A stretch of DNA of 64,000 nt, taken from the NCBI RefSeq assembly GCF_013177635.1, contig NZ_CP030944.1, forward strand, positions 2,456,809-2,520,808. Direction: 5' to 3'. Shown in pieces: positions 24,401 to 33,800 of the stretch. The notes below the pieces were generated by a model, which did not search any database, was not told where the DNA came from, and was given only the letters and a program-made list of their open reading frames with translations. The DNA comes from Arcobacter aquimarinus (lineage in GTDB: Bacteria > Campylobacterota > Campylobacteria > Campylobacterales > Arcobacteraceae). The translations under genes and the position numbers were made by a program. Position 1 is the stretch's first letter. Every line of letters starts with the position of its first letter.

Positions 24401-25494
24401 TGTCTAATAATTTAGCTTTAAATATTGAAAAAATCAAAAAAGAGAAAAGTGGAATAGATGTCTTAGCCGATATCTATTTCCATGCTGTTTTTGGTGAAAA
24501 AATTAGTCCTGAAAATTTAGAAAGATTTAAATGGTATGGAATTTATGCACAAGATGAACAACAAAACTATTTTAGTATAAAAATTCCTCTTAATATGGGA
24601 GAATTAAATTTAATCCAATTAAAAACATTAAGTCTTATATCTAAACAATTTAGTGATGATAGTTTGATTTTTTCAAATGAACAAAAAATTGAGTTTAAAA
24701 ATATAAAGATTTTTGATTTACCAAAAATTTTCAAACTTCTTCAAGAAGTAAATTTAAACACTTTTTTTGAAGCAGGACACACAGTACGAAGAGTTTTAAC
24801 TTGTCCCGTAAATGGAATAGATAAAACTCAATTAATTGATGTTGAACCTTTAGCAAATAAACTAAATGAAACTTTTATAGGAAATAAAAAATTTGAAAAT
24901 CTACCAAATAAACTACAAATTGCAATAAGTGGTTATGAAGAGGGTTGTGATGTTCAATTTACTCCTGATGTTAGTTTTAATGCAATAAAAGATTCAAAAG
25001 AAAAAATTCTTTTTAATGTGAAGATTTTAGGTAATTCAATTGGTTTTATATCACCTTCACAAGTTTTAAAAACTGCAATTGCAATTGCAAACATTTATAA
25101 AGATTTTGGTGAAAGAGATGATGTTGAAAAAAGTAGTTTTGAATATCTTGTTAAAAATTTAGGATTAATTAGATTTTATGATATTTTAAATTCAACCATA
25201 AACTATAAAATTCAACAAAGTTCTTTTAAAAATGAGATTTCTCATCCAAGAAAACCAAGGCTTGGAATAAATGAAAGTAAAATTGAAGGACAAAGTTATA
25301 TAGGTTGTAAAATCTATGATAGAGTTGTTCAAAGTTCTAAACTTGATAATCTATCTTCATTGCTTGAAAAATATGAGGCAAATAGAGTAAAACTAACTCA
25401 CAAAGGGAATATTATAATTCTTGATGTTCCAACTTTAAATGCACAAAATCTAGCTTGTGAACTTGAAAAAATAAGTTTTAATCCTTTTGTTTAA
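24400..25494 (+). CDS. Nitrite/sulfite reductase-like protein lacking the Fe-S/siroheme half
   Basis: A 364-residue protein related to the hemoprotein of sulfite reductase (CysI/Sir). The first ferredoxin-like domain (about 42-110), then TVRRVLTCPVNGID, LPNKLQIAISG and a second ferredoxin-like stretch (about 275-345, HPRKPRLGINESKIEGQ) follow the family order. It stops where the second catalytic domain should begin: the C-x5-C...C-x3-C cysteines that hold the [4Fe-4S]-siroheme centre are absent, and the 105 bases downstream do not encode them in another frame. Full-length relatives run to 550 residues or more. It may be a regulatory or partner subunit, or a truncated gene. It is coupled to cysN. 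Confidence 0.8.
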   Translation: MSNNLALNIEKIKKEKSGIDVLADIYFHAVFGEKISPENLERFKWYGIYAQDEQQNYFSIKIPLNMGELNLIQLKTLSLISKQFSDDSLIFSNEQKIEFKNIKIFDLPKIFKLLQEVNLNTFFEAGHTVRRVLTCPVNGIDKTQLIDVEPLANKLNETFIGNKKFENLPNKLQIAISGYEEGCDVQFTPDVSFNAIKDSKEKILFNVKILGNSIGFISPSQVLKTAIAIANIYKDFGERDDVEKSSFEYLVKNLGLIRFYDILNSTINYKIQQSSFKNEISHPRKPRLGINESKIEGQSYIGCKIYDRVVQSSKLDNLSSLLEKYEANRVKLTHKGNIIILDVPTLNAQNLACELEKISFNPFV

Positions 25495-25599
25495 AAACAA
25501 AGGGATTATCATAAATCTTCTCTCTATTTTTTTATTCTGTCTTAACCAAGAATTTTAAACAATTTTCATAATTTTTGATAAGAATCAATAATTTTCTAT

Positions 25600-26769
25600 T
25601 TATTTTGTTTCATTTTTAAATTCTTCTAACTCAAACATATATCTATCAACAATTATTTCAGGATGTACAGATACTGATTTTTCAATAATTTTTTCACAAC
25701 ACTCAATAATTAAGAACATTAAAACTGTTAATTCTGTAATTCCCATTGTTTCGAAAGAATCATATTTATCCATTTTTTTATATTTCACTTTACCTATTCC
25801 TAAATAAGTTTCTCCTTTTCCTCCAATAAACCCATTAGAATGTAATGAATTTCTCCTATTGATAAGTCTATTGTTTATCTCTAAATATGTAGTTTTTGTA
25901 TTTTTCATATTATCAAATAAGCTTTTAAAATTTTCATTATTTTCATTTAATCGTTCAAGTATTTCTGAAAACTTTGATTCTAAATCTATTTTTTCATCAA
26001 TACCAAAATAAATTAAAATATTTCCTAATAATAGTTGTTTTTTTCTTGTATCTTTAATTTCAATATTAAATTCTTCAATAATCACAGAAAAAAAATGCTC
26101 TATATTAAAATATATTTCTATAATAAAATTTCTTCTTATATTGATTTCTTCTAAAATTATAAGACTTTCAATTATTTCATTTATAGAATAATTAAGCTTC
26201 TTCATATATAAAAAATTTTCTTTAAAATGTTTTTCAAAATTTCTGAATCTATGGAAAATGGAAATAGTAATTGTCTCAAGTCTATGAAATAGTTGTCTTC
26301 TAATATCTAGTTTATCAAAATTATAATATTCAGATAAAACTGGACTTTTAAATATATAATTATGTAAAGAAAAAACACTCTCTTCGCTTTTTATATCAAC
26401 ATCTATAAAATCTTTAATTAAGAGTTTATAGAAAATCTTTTCTATGTCATTTTGGATATACCAATCATACATCTTTAATAAAAATTCATCTAAACACTCT
26501 GTTGAAATATTTCCTTGAGATTCTTCATATTTTAATCCATCCATAAACTCTTCAAGAGATTCTTCAAATGCTTTTTGATACATTGCATGTAATGCAAATT
26601 TAAAATGATATTTACCATCAATAAAATATTCATATTCTCTCATTGCATTATTAAAACTTGATAAATCAATATTAATATGATAGTTTTCTGGAACATATTG
26701 ACTTATTAACAAATCAATTAATTTTGATACTTCACCATTTTTTAATATTTCTGGTATTTGTTTTTCCAT
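25600..26769 (-). CDS. Hypothetical protein with a HEPN-like RX4H motif
   Basis: A 389-residue, mostly helical soluble protein I do not recognise. Near residue 310 it has NRRNSLHSNG, which fits the R-x4-6-H motif (R-x4-H) of HEPN ribonucleases, with flanking long helices. The rest is rich in Glu, Ile, Phe and Asn. It lies downstream of a toxin-antitoxin pair on the same strand, with a 55-base gap, in an accessory patch between sulfur genes and a cysteine-desulfurase-like gene. A defence or RNase role is possible but rests on one short motif. Confidence 0.6.
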   Translation of the reverse strand: MEKQIPEILKNGEVSKLIDLLISQYVPENYHINIDLSSFNNAMREYEYFIDGKYHFKFALHAMYQKAFEESLEEFMDGLKYEESQGNISTECLDEFLLKMYDWYIQNDIEKIFYKLLIKDFIDVDIKSEESVFSLHNYIFKSPVLSEYYNFDKLDIRRQLFHRLETITISIFHRFRNFEKHFKENFLYMKKLNYSINEIIESLIILEEINIRRNFIIEIYFNIEHFFSVIIEEFNIEIKDTRKKQLLLGNILIYFGIDEKIDLESKFSEILERLNENNENFKSLFDNMKNTKTTYLEINNRLINRRNSLHSNGFIGGKGETYLGIGKVKYKKMDKYDSFETMGITELTVLMFLIIECCEKIIEKSVSVHPEIIVDRYMFELEEFKNETK

Positions 26770-26824
26770 ATGAAAATCACCTTTTTTATTTACTATTGTT
26801 TAAGTTACTTATATTTGTAATTAA

Positions 26825-27115
26825 CTATTTATAAACATCACCTCTAAATCCAATATCTTCAATTATTGCTTCAATGATAATTTCATCATCTATAATCTTT
26901 AAAATAATTCTAATATTGCCTTTTCTAATTCTAAAAGTATCTTTTAAATTACCTTGAAGTTGCTTATAATCTATATTTATATCAATATTATAAAAATGTT
27001 TTTTTATAAATTTTATAATTAGTTCATCAACCTGAGTTTCAGTAATGATTGAATTATTTTTATCCAAAAACTTTTTTGATTTTTTTAGATAAGTTAATTT
27101 TATCTCTTTTTTCAT
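26825..27115 (-). CDS. RelE/ParE-like toxin
   Basis: A 96-residue basic, beta-rich protein. The pattern LKKSKKFLDKN, then LQGNLKDTFRIRKGNIRIILKI and IIIEAIIEDIGFRGDVYK, matches the RelE superfamily (core strands, RIRKGNIRII strand, C-terminal aromatic). The ATG starts right after the stop of the upstream Phd-like gene, the usual antitoxin-toxin order. Target (mRNA or gyrase) cannot be read from the sequence. Confidence 0.82.
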   Translation of the reverse strand: MKKEIKLTYLKKSKKFLDKNNSIITETQVDELIIKFIKKHFYNIDINIDYKQLQGNLKDTFRIRKGNIRIILKIIDDEIIIEAIIEDIGFRGDVYK

Positions 27116-27391
27116 CTAAATATCTATTGTTAGAATTTTTGTATGTGAAATTTCTTTATCTTCAATAGTTCTATTTTCTAAAATTGTTTCTATCTCTTTT
27201 TGTTCCATCATATCATAGGCATTTTTCAATCTTTCATACTCTTCAATATCTAATAAAACTGCTTCAAGTTTATTGTTTTTTGAGATTGCCAATTTATCTT
27301 TTGATTTATCGATAATACTATTTAGAATAGTTGAAAAACTTCTTGCAACATCACTTGCGGACACTATTTCATCTCTTGTATATGCAACCAT
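27116..27391 (-). CDS. Phd/YefM-like antitoxin
   Basis: A 91-residue antitoxin partner. The N-terminus SASDVARSFSTILNSIIDKS with LAISKNNKLEAVLLDIEEYERL is the Phd/YefM DNA-binding pattern; the acidic C-terminal part would neutralise the toxin. It is translationally coupled to the toxin. A -10-like TATAAT within an ATGTA/TACAT inverted repeat (27415-27430, minus strand) precedes the gene and probably is its autoregulated promoter. Confidence 0.82.
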   Translation of the reverse strand: MVAYTRDEIVSASDVARSFSTILNSIIDKSKDKLAISKNNKLEAVLLDIEEYERLKNAYDMMEQKEIETILENRTIEDKEISHTKILTIDI

Positions 27392-27414
27392 ATTATTTAC
27401 CTTTTTAAAATATC

Positions 27415-27430
27415 ATGTAAAATTATACAT
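27415..27430 (-). promoter_or_regulatory. Promoter/operator of toxin-antitoxin pair 2
   Basis: ATGTA (27415-27419) and TACAT (27426-27430) form an inverted repeat that encloses a TATAAT -10 element on the minus strand, about 24 bases before the antitoxin start. Confidence 0.5.
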
Positions 27431-27550
27431 AATATTTAACATAAAATCAATTATAATATTTAAAACTGACTCCTTAAATATACTTCTTATCTAAAATAAT
27501 ATAAAATTATAATATTAATAACTACATATAATTCAAAGAGTAAGTAATCC

Positions 27551-28852
27551 ATGACAAAAGATATTTTTAGACCATTTTTCAATGAAAATACAAATATATT
27601 AGAATTTATTAGATACAACACAATTGGAAAAAATAAAAAAGAGTATTTTGATTACACAGCTTCAGGACTTGCATTTAGACAAATAGAAAATAGAATTTTT
27701 GATGTTTTAGAAACTTATGCTAATACTCACTCAAAAGAGGCTTCAAACGCTGATACTACATCAAACTATTATGAAGAAGCTAGAAAAAACTTAGCAAAAA
27801 GTTTTGATTTAAATGATGAGTTTGCAATACTTCCGTGTGGTTGTGGAACAACAGCTGCTATAAAAAAATTTCAAGAGTTATTAGGAATATACATTCCACC
27901 TGCAACTATCAAAAGATTTGGAATAACTGTAGCTAAAAAGAAACTTCCTTTAATCATTGTTGGACCGTATGAACACCATTCAAATGAGGTAAGCTATAGA
28001 GAAGCTTTATGTGAAGTAAAAAGAATCAGACTTACAAATGATGGATTAGTTGACCTTGTTCAATTAAAAGAGACTTTACAAGAAAATATGCATAGAGAAA
28101 TAATTGGTTGTTTTTGTATTGCTTCAAATGTATCTGGAATAATCACTCCTTATGAAGAGATATCAAAACTTATCAAACGTTATGGTGGGAAAGTTTTATT
28201 TGATGCAGCAGCAAGTAGTCCTTATATAAATGTTCCTTGCCAACTTTATGATGCTTTAGTTTTATCTCCTCATAAACTTTTAGGAGGTCCGGGAAGTTGT
28301 GGATTATTAATTATTAGAAAAAATCTTATTGATACATCAATTGCTCCAACATTTGCTGGTGGTGGAACAGTAGAATATGTAAATAAAGATTCACAATATT
28401 ATCAAAAAGATATAGAAGCTAGAGAAGATGCTGGAACTCCACCCATTTTGCAATTTATTCGAGCTAGTTTAGCATATCAACTAAGAAATGAAATAGGTTT
28501 TGATTTTATAAAAGATAGAAAAAATGAATTAAAAGAATATTTTATAAGTGAATTAAAAAATATACCAAATTGTGAAATCTATGGAAATCAAGAAGTTGAA
28601 AATATAGGAATAGTCTCTTTCAATATAAAAGGTTTAAGTCCTTATGATTTATGTAATAATTTATCTTTAAATGATAATTTTCAAACAAGAGCTGGATGTT
28701 CATGTGCTGGACCTTATGGACATGATTTATTGGGAATACAACAATTAGATATGACAAATCGTCCGGGATGGGTTAGAATTTCTATACATTTTTCACAAAC
28801 AAAAGAAGAGATTAAAAGTTTAATTGAGGGAATAAAAAAGATTTTAAAATAA
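27551..28852 (+). CDS. Aminotransferase class V, cysteine desulfurase-like
   Basis: A 433-residue PLP enzyme. The PLP lysine is in LSPHKLLGGPGSCG, the aspartate in LFDAAASSPYI, and a C-terminal cysteine loop reads TRAGCSCAGPYGHD, similar to the catalytic-Cys loop of SufS/CsdA. It probably acts on cysteine or a related amino acid to release sulfur, but the N-terminal region (DYTASGLAFRQIENRI) places it in a less-studied branch. It is single and follows the sulfur genes after the accessory patch. Substrate is inferred. Confidence 0.85.
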   Translation: MTKDIFRPFFNENTNILEFIRYNTIGKNKKEYFDYTASGLAFRQIENRIFDVLETYANTHSKEASNADTTSNYYEEARKNLAKSFDLNDEFAILPCGCGTTAAIKKFQELLGIYIPPATIKRFGITVAKKKLPLIIVGPYEHHSNEVSYREALCEVKRIRLTNDGLVDLVQLKETLQENMHREIIGCFCIASNVSGIITPYEEISKLIKRYGGKVLFDAAASSPYINVPCQLYDALVLSPHKLLGGPGSCGLLIIRKNLIDTSIAPTFAGGGTVEYVNKDSQYYQKDIEAREDAGTPPILQFIRASLAYQLRNEIGFDFIKDRKNELKEYFISELKNIPNCEIYGNQEVENIGIVSFNIKGLSPYDLCNNLSLNDNFQTRAGCSCAGPYGHDLLGIQQLDMTNRPGWVRISIHFSQTKEEIKSLIEGIKKILK

Positions 28853-28915
28853 ACTACACAAAGACTAAATAATTCATTTAGAGTTCATTAACTAAGATTG
28901 ATTATTATTTCACCC

Positions 28916-30037
28916 ATGAGTTTTATAATATTTTTTTCAGTCTTTACAATTGTTTTTGCTTTCCAAACTTATGTAATAAAAAAACGATTGATAAATAAAC
29001 TGGATTTTAATTATAAAACTAAAAAATATCTTAGCCTATTTTTATATCTTACATTTTTTGGGGTACTTTTGTATCCAGCAGCTAGATATTTTCCTGTAGT
29101 GCCAAACTGGCTCTACTTTCTTTTATCTCTACCAATTGGGGTGATTTTTTTAACATTTATTATCACTTTATTACACGAAATCATCTCTTTTGGTATCTCT
29201 AAAACAAAATATACAAAAAATCGAAGAGAATTCTTTAAAAAAGGTTTAGATATAGGTGCTGTTTCTTTTGTTTTAGCTACAAATGCAAAAGCTATGGATA
29301 ATGCTAGAAATATCGAACTTGAAGTTGTTGATGTAAAAATCAAAAATCTTTTATCTCCTTATAAAATTGTTCAAATTAGTGATGTCCATATTGGAGGATT
29401 AATCGATAAAGAATTCATAAAAAATTTAGTTGATAAAATAAATCTATTAGGTGCTGATATTGTTGTAATTACTGGTGATTTGGTTGATACAAAACTAGAA
29501 TATGCAAAACCTGCTTTAAATGAATTAGCAAATATTAATTCAAAATATGGAACTTATTTTATAGTTGGAAATCACGAATATTTTCATGGTGTTAAACCAA
29601 TAATTGATTATGTAAACTCTTTGGGAATAAAAACTTTAGAAAATGAAAATGTTTACATAGGTGAAGAAAATAAAGGTTTTTATATTTGTGGAGTTTATGA
29701 TAGATTTGGATTTAGATATGGTGCGTTTGAACCTGATATAAATAAAGCTCTTTTAAATACTCAAGATTTTCCAACAGTATTGTTAGCTCATCAACCAAAA
29801 TATATAAACTCTATAGAGGATACAAAAGGTATAGATTTAATACTTTGTGGACATACTCACGGTGGTCAAATTTTCCCTTTTAATTTTTTAGTTAAACTAG
29901 AACAACCTTATGTTAGAGGATTAAATGTACACAATGAACACACTTTAGTTTATGTAAATAAAGGTACAGGATTTTGGGGACCACCCATGAGATTGGGTGC
30001 TAGTGCTGAGATAACTGTTTTAAAGTTATCTTCTTAA
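28916..30037 (+). CDS. Membrane-anchored metallophosphoesterase
   Basis: A 373-residue protein with about three N-terminal hydrophobic segments (about 1-18, 38-58, 65-90) followed by a calcineurin-like phosphoesterase domain from about residue 140. Metal-binding motifs are DVHIGG, GDLVD, GNHEYF, and GHTHGGQ, all present. This layout resembles YkuE/YaeI-type enzymes; some of these act on UDP-diacylglucosamine or phospholipids, but the substrate here is unknown. ATG 28916 is chosen over a TTG at 28898; neither has a good ribosome site, so the start is uncertain. Confidence 0.88.
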   Translation: MSFIIFFSVFTIVFAFQTYVIKKRLINKLDFNYKTKKYLSLFLYLTFFGVLLYPAARYFPVVPNWLYFLLSLPIGVIFLTFIITLLHEIISFGISKTKYTKNRREFFKKGLDIGAVSFVLATNAKAMDNARNIELEVVDVKIKNLLSPYKIVQISDVHIGGLIDKEFIKNLVDKINLLGADIVVITGDLVDTKLEYAKPALNELANINSKYGTYFIVGNHEYFHGVKPIIDYVNSLGIKTLENENVYIGEENKGFYICGVYDRFGFRYGAFEPDINKALLNTQDFPTVLLAHQPKYINSIEDTKGIDLILCGHTHGGQIFPFNFLVKLEQPYVRGLNVHNEHTLVYVNKGTGFWGPPMRLGASAEITVLKLSS

Positions 30038-30040
30038 ATT

Positions 30041-30136
30041 TTATATATTTAATAAAAATAGTGAACTTACAATTGAAATCGTATAAATACTTAATAAAAT
30101 AATATAATCTACGTTTTTAGCTTTTTCTTTTTCCAT
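30041..30136 (-). CDS. 31-residue single-span membrane peptide
   Basis: A short ORF with a strong AAAGGAG ribosome site 6 bases before its ATG (30134-30136, minus strand). The product has a charged start (MEKEKAKNVD) and one hydrophobic segment (about 11-31, YIILLSIYTISIVSSLFLLN). It is downstream of hsp20 in the same direction, separated by a small hairpin. The combination of a good ribosome site, a plausible membrane span and location makes it credible as a gene, but there is no independent evidence. Function unknown. Confidence 0.55.
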   Translation of the reverse strand: MEKEKAKNVDYIILLSIYTISIVSSLFLLNI

Positions 30137-30153
30137 TGAAATCTCCTTTAATA

Positions 30154-30173
30154 GAAGGAGTTCTCACTCCTTC
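30154..30173 (-). terminator. Hairpin immediately after hsp20
   Basis: GAAGGAG (30154-30160) and CTCCTTC (30167-30173) form a perfect 7-bp stem directly behind the hsp20 stop. The T-run after it is short, so it may be a leaky terminator or a stability element ahead of the small peptide gene. Confidence 0.45.
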
Positions 30174-30587
30174 TTATTTTATTGTGATTGTTTTTTTAGT
30201 GTTATCATCTTTTAATTTTGGAATAATTACTTCTAAAACTCCATTATCACTACTCGCTTCTATATTTTCAATATCTGCATTATCAGGAAGTGTAAAACTT
30301 CTAGAAAATTTACCAAAGTATGTTTCTACTTTATAGTAATCTTCCTCTTTCACCTCATCTTTTACTTTTCTTTCACCACTGATTGTTAAAACACCTTTAT
30401 TAATATCTACTTTTATATCTTCTTTTTTCACACCTGGTAAATCAACATCAACATGATATGCAAACTCCCCTTCTCTTGTATTTACTACAGGAACAAAAGC
30501 ATTTACACCTTCATTTTTTGTTTGGTTATATAAATTTTTTTCAATTTCTCTTATTTGTTTAAATGGGTCAAATTTTGTCAATAACAT
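30174..30587 (-). CDS. Small heat-shock protein, Hsp20/alpha-crystallin family
   Basis: A 137-residue chaperone that holds unfolded proteins. The alpha-crystallin domain spans about 38-130: FAYHVDVDLPGVKKEDIKVD, GVLTISGERK, FGKFSRSFTLPDNAD and the family-defining GVLEVIIPKL. The C-terminal extension is short and ends KTITIK, an I-x-I motif for oligomer contacts. A consensus promoter and a HAIR-type inverted repeat precede it, suggesting HspR control. Confidence 0.95.
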   Translation of the reverse strand: MLLTKFDPFKQIREIEKNLYNQTKNEGVNAFVPVVNTREGEFAYHVDVDLPGVKKEDIKVDINKGVLTISGERKVKDEVKEEDYYKVETYFGKFSRSFTLPDNADIENIEASSDNGVLEVIIPKLKDDNTKKTITIK

Positions 30588-30612
30588 TTTTAACTCCTTA
30601 AATATTTTTAAT

Positions 30613-30633
30613 CTTGATAGTATTTATATCAAG
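30613..30633 (-). promoter_or_regulatory. HAIR-like operator (HspR site) of hsp20
   Basis: CTTGATA (30613-30619), 7-base spacer, TATCAAG (30627-30633). The 7-7-7 layout and CTTGA/TCAAG ends match the HspR-associated inverted repeat (consensus CTTGAGT-N7-ACTCAAG). It lies just downstream of the -10 element, where binding would repress. Confidence 0.65.
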
Positions 30634-30641
30634 TTGATGAA

Positions 30642-30670
30642 ATATTAACATATTTTTTAGCACTTGTCAA
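30642..30670 (-). promoter_or_regulatory. hsp20 promoter
   Basis: On the minus strand TTGACA (30665-30670) and TAATAT (30642-30647) are 17 bases apart, a good vegetative promoter pointing at hsp20. Confidence 0.6.
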
Positions 30671-30671
30671 T

Positions 30672-30731
30672 ATATATTGCTAATAATATTTTAAAAATCT
30701 ATAAAATAGTAATTTATTATTAGCAATATAT
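30672..30731. repeat. 17-bp perfect inverted repeat in the hsp20/amidoligase divergent region
   Basis: Left arm 30672-30688 (ATATATTGCTAATAATA) and right arm 30715-30731 are perfect complements with a 26-base spacer. A partial third half-site, TGCTAATAA, follows at about 30741-30749. It lies between the hsp20 promoter and the start of the transglutaminase/amidoligase operon and could be an operator or a transcribed hairpin. Confidence 0.55.
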
Positions 30732-30838
30732 GGATATAAATGCTAATAAAAAGACTGTACTACTAATATACAATTTTTAATTATTATTCTTTAATTATTT
30801 ATGTATAATGTTTTTAACTCAAAAAAAGGATTAGAAAT

Positions 30839-33800
30839 ATGTCTTTAAAAGTAGTAATTTCTCATAAAACCCATTATAAATATGATAAGTATATTTCATT
30901 GTCACCACACATTATAAGATTACGTCCAGCTCCTCATAGTAGAACTCCAATAGAGGCTTATTCTTTAAAAATTAAACCTGATGGTCATTTTTTAAACTGG
31001 CAACAAGACCCTTTTGGAAACTATCTTGCAAGACTTGTATTTCCAGAAAAAACAAAAGAATTTTGCGTTGATGTTGAAATCATTGCAGACATGATTACAA
31101 TAAATCCTTTTGACTTTTTCGTAGAAGATAGTGCTAAAAACTACCCTTTTGAATATAAAGAAGATTTAAGAAAAGAGTTAAAACCTTATTTAAAAATTGA
31201 AGAAAAAAATAAAATATTAAAAGATTTTGTTGCTTCTATTGATAAAAAAGAAAAGTCTATTATTGATTTCTTAGTTGAAGTTAACCAAAAAATAAATCAA
31301 CATCTAAACTACACTGTAAGATTAGAACCAGGTGTTCAAACTTGTAAAACAACTTTAGAAAAAAAGTTAGGAAGTTGTAGAGACTTTGCTTGGTTATTTG
31401 TACAAGTATTAAGACATCTTGGACTTGCTGCTAGATTTGTATCTGGATATTTAGTTCAATTAACAGCCGATGTAAAATCACTTGATGGTCCAAGTGGTCC
31501 TGAAGCTGACTTTACAGATTTACATGCTTGGACAGAAGTTTATGTTCCAGGTGCTGGATGGATTGGACTTGATAGTACAAGTGGACTTTTTGCAGGAGAA
31601 GGTCATATTCCACTTGCTTGTACACCTCACTATAACTCTGCTCACGCTATTGAAGGATTTAGTGATAAATGTGAAACAGAGTTCTTTTTTGAAAACACAG
31701 TAACAAGAATTTTTGAATCACCAAGGGTTACAAAACCTTATAAAGATGAGCAATGGGAAGCTATTTATAATTTAGGTTTCAAAGTTGATGAAGATTTAGT
31801 AAAAAATGATGTTCGTTTAACTATGGGAGGAGAACCAACTTTTGTATCTATTGATGATATGGAATCAGCTCAATGGAATAGTGAAGCAGATGGAGAGCAT
31901 AAAAGAGAGTTAGCAAATAATCTATCAAGAAGATTACTTGAAACAAATACAAATGGTGGATTATTGCATCATGCTCAAGGAAAATGGTATCCAGGAGAGC
32001 CACTACCACGTTGGCAAACAACTGTTTTTTGGAGAAAAGATAAAAAACCTATTTGGAAGAATCCAGATTTATTAGCTGATATGAATAAAAATTATGATTA
32101 CACAATAGCTGATGCAAAAGAGTTTATTTCAACACTTTCTTTAATTTTAGGTATAAGTGATGAAAATGTAATTCCAGCTTTTGAAGACCCTATTTATTAT
32201 ATTATGAAAGAAGCTGAACTTCCTATTGATATTGACCCTTTAAAATATGATTTAAAAGACCCTTTAGAGAGAAAAACTATTGCTCAAAAATTAACTTATG
32301 GATTAAACAATGAAGTGGGATATGTGCTTCCTGTTAGTTTTGGATTTACAAAATGGATTACTTCAAAATGGGAATTTAGACGTGGACATCTATTTTTAGG
32401 AGCAGGAAACTCTCCTATTGGACTTAGACTTCCACTTGAATCACTTATTGTTAAACCTCAAGTAGAATTAGAACAAGATTTTCAACCTGATTTATTTACT
32501 TCATATCCAGCACTTGGTGATTACATAAGTGCTGTTGAAAAACGTGCTAAAAAAATGAGTAAAAAAACTACTCTTAAAAATAAATATTCTGCTTTTGTAA
32601 GAACAGCATTAAGTGTTGAAATAAGAGATAACAAACTTTGTGTATTCCTTCCTCCTATTGAAAAAACAGAAGTATTTTTGGATTTAATTGCTTCTATTGA
32701 AGAAACAGCAAAACGATTAAATTTAGCTGTTATTATTGAAGGTTATGAACCTCCTCATGATTTAAGAACAGATAGAATCAAAGTTACTCCCGACCCAGGA
32801 GTTATTGAAGTAAATATTCAACCAACAAGTTCATGGAAAGAATTAAGTGATAATATTTTAAGTCTTTATGAAGATGCAAGATTATGTAGACTTGGAACTG
32901 AAAAATTTATGATAGATGGTAGACACACAGGAACAGGTGGAGGAAACCACGTAACTATTGGAGCTATGAGTCCAAGTGATTCACCACTATTAAGAAACCC
33001 TCAACTTTTAAGAAGTTTAATCACATTTTGGCAACATCATCCAGGTTTATCTTATCTTTTCTCAGGAGCGTTTATAGGTCCAACTTCTCAAGCACCAAGA
33101 GTTGATGAAGGAAGAGTTGAAAATCTATATGAACTTGAAATTGCTTTCTCTCAGATACCTGAAAGTGGAGATGTTCCATATTGGTTAACAGATAGATTAT
33201 TTAGACATATGCTCACAGATATTACAGGAAATACTCATAGAAGTGAGTTTTGTATAGATAAACTTTATTCGCCTGATAGTAGTACAGGAAGATTAGGTAT
33301 TTTAGAACTTCGAGCTTTTGATATGCCACCTCATTCACAAATGGCACTTTTACAAATGTTATTGGTTCGAGCTTTAGTTTCTTGTTTTTGGAAAAGACCA
33401 TATAAACATAACCTAATTAGATGGGGAACAAGACTTCATGATAAATTCTTACTTGAGCACTATGTAAAAGAAGATTTAAAAGGTGTAGTTGAGTATTTAA
33501 ATGATGAAGGATATGAGTTTAAACTAGATTGGTTTGACCCATTTTTTGAATTTAGATTCCCATTATATGGAATGACTATGATAAATGGAATGCATGTAGA
33601 AATAAGATCAGCTATTGAGCCTTGGCATGTTTTAGGAGAAGAATCAGGAAGTCAAGGAACAGCTAGATATGTGGACTCTTCACTTGAAAGACTACAAATA
33701 AAAATAAAAGATTTCAATGAAGAAAGATATATAGTAACTTGTAATGGTGTTCAAGTTCCTCTTACAAAAACTGAAATTGAAGGGGAATATGTAAGTGGTG

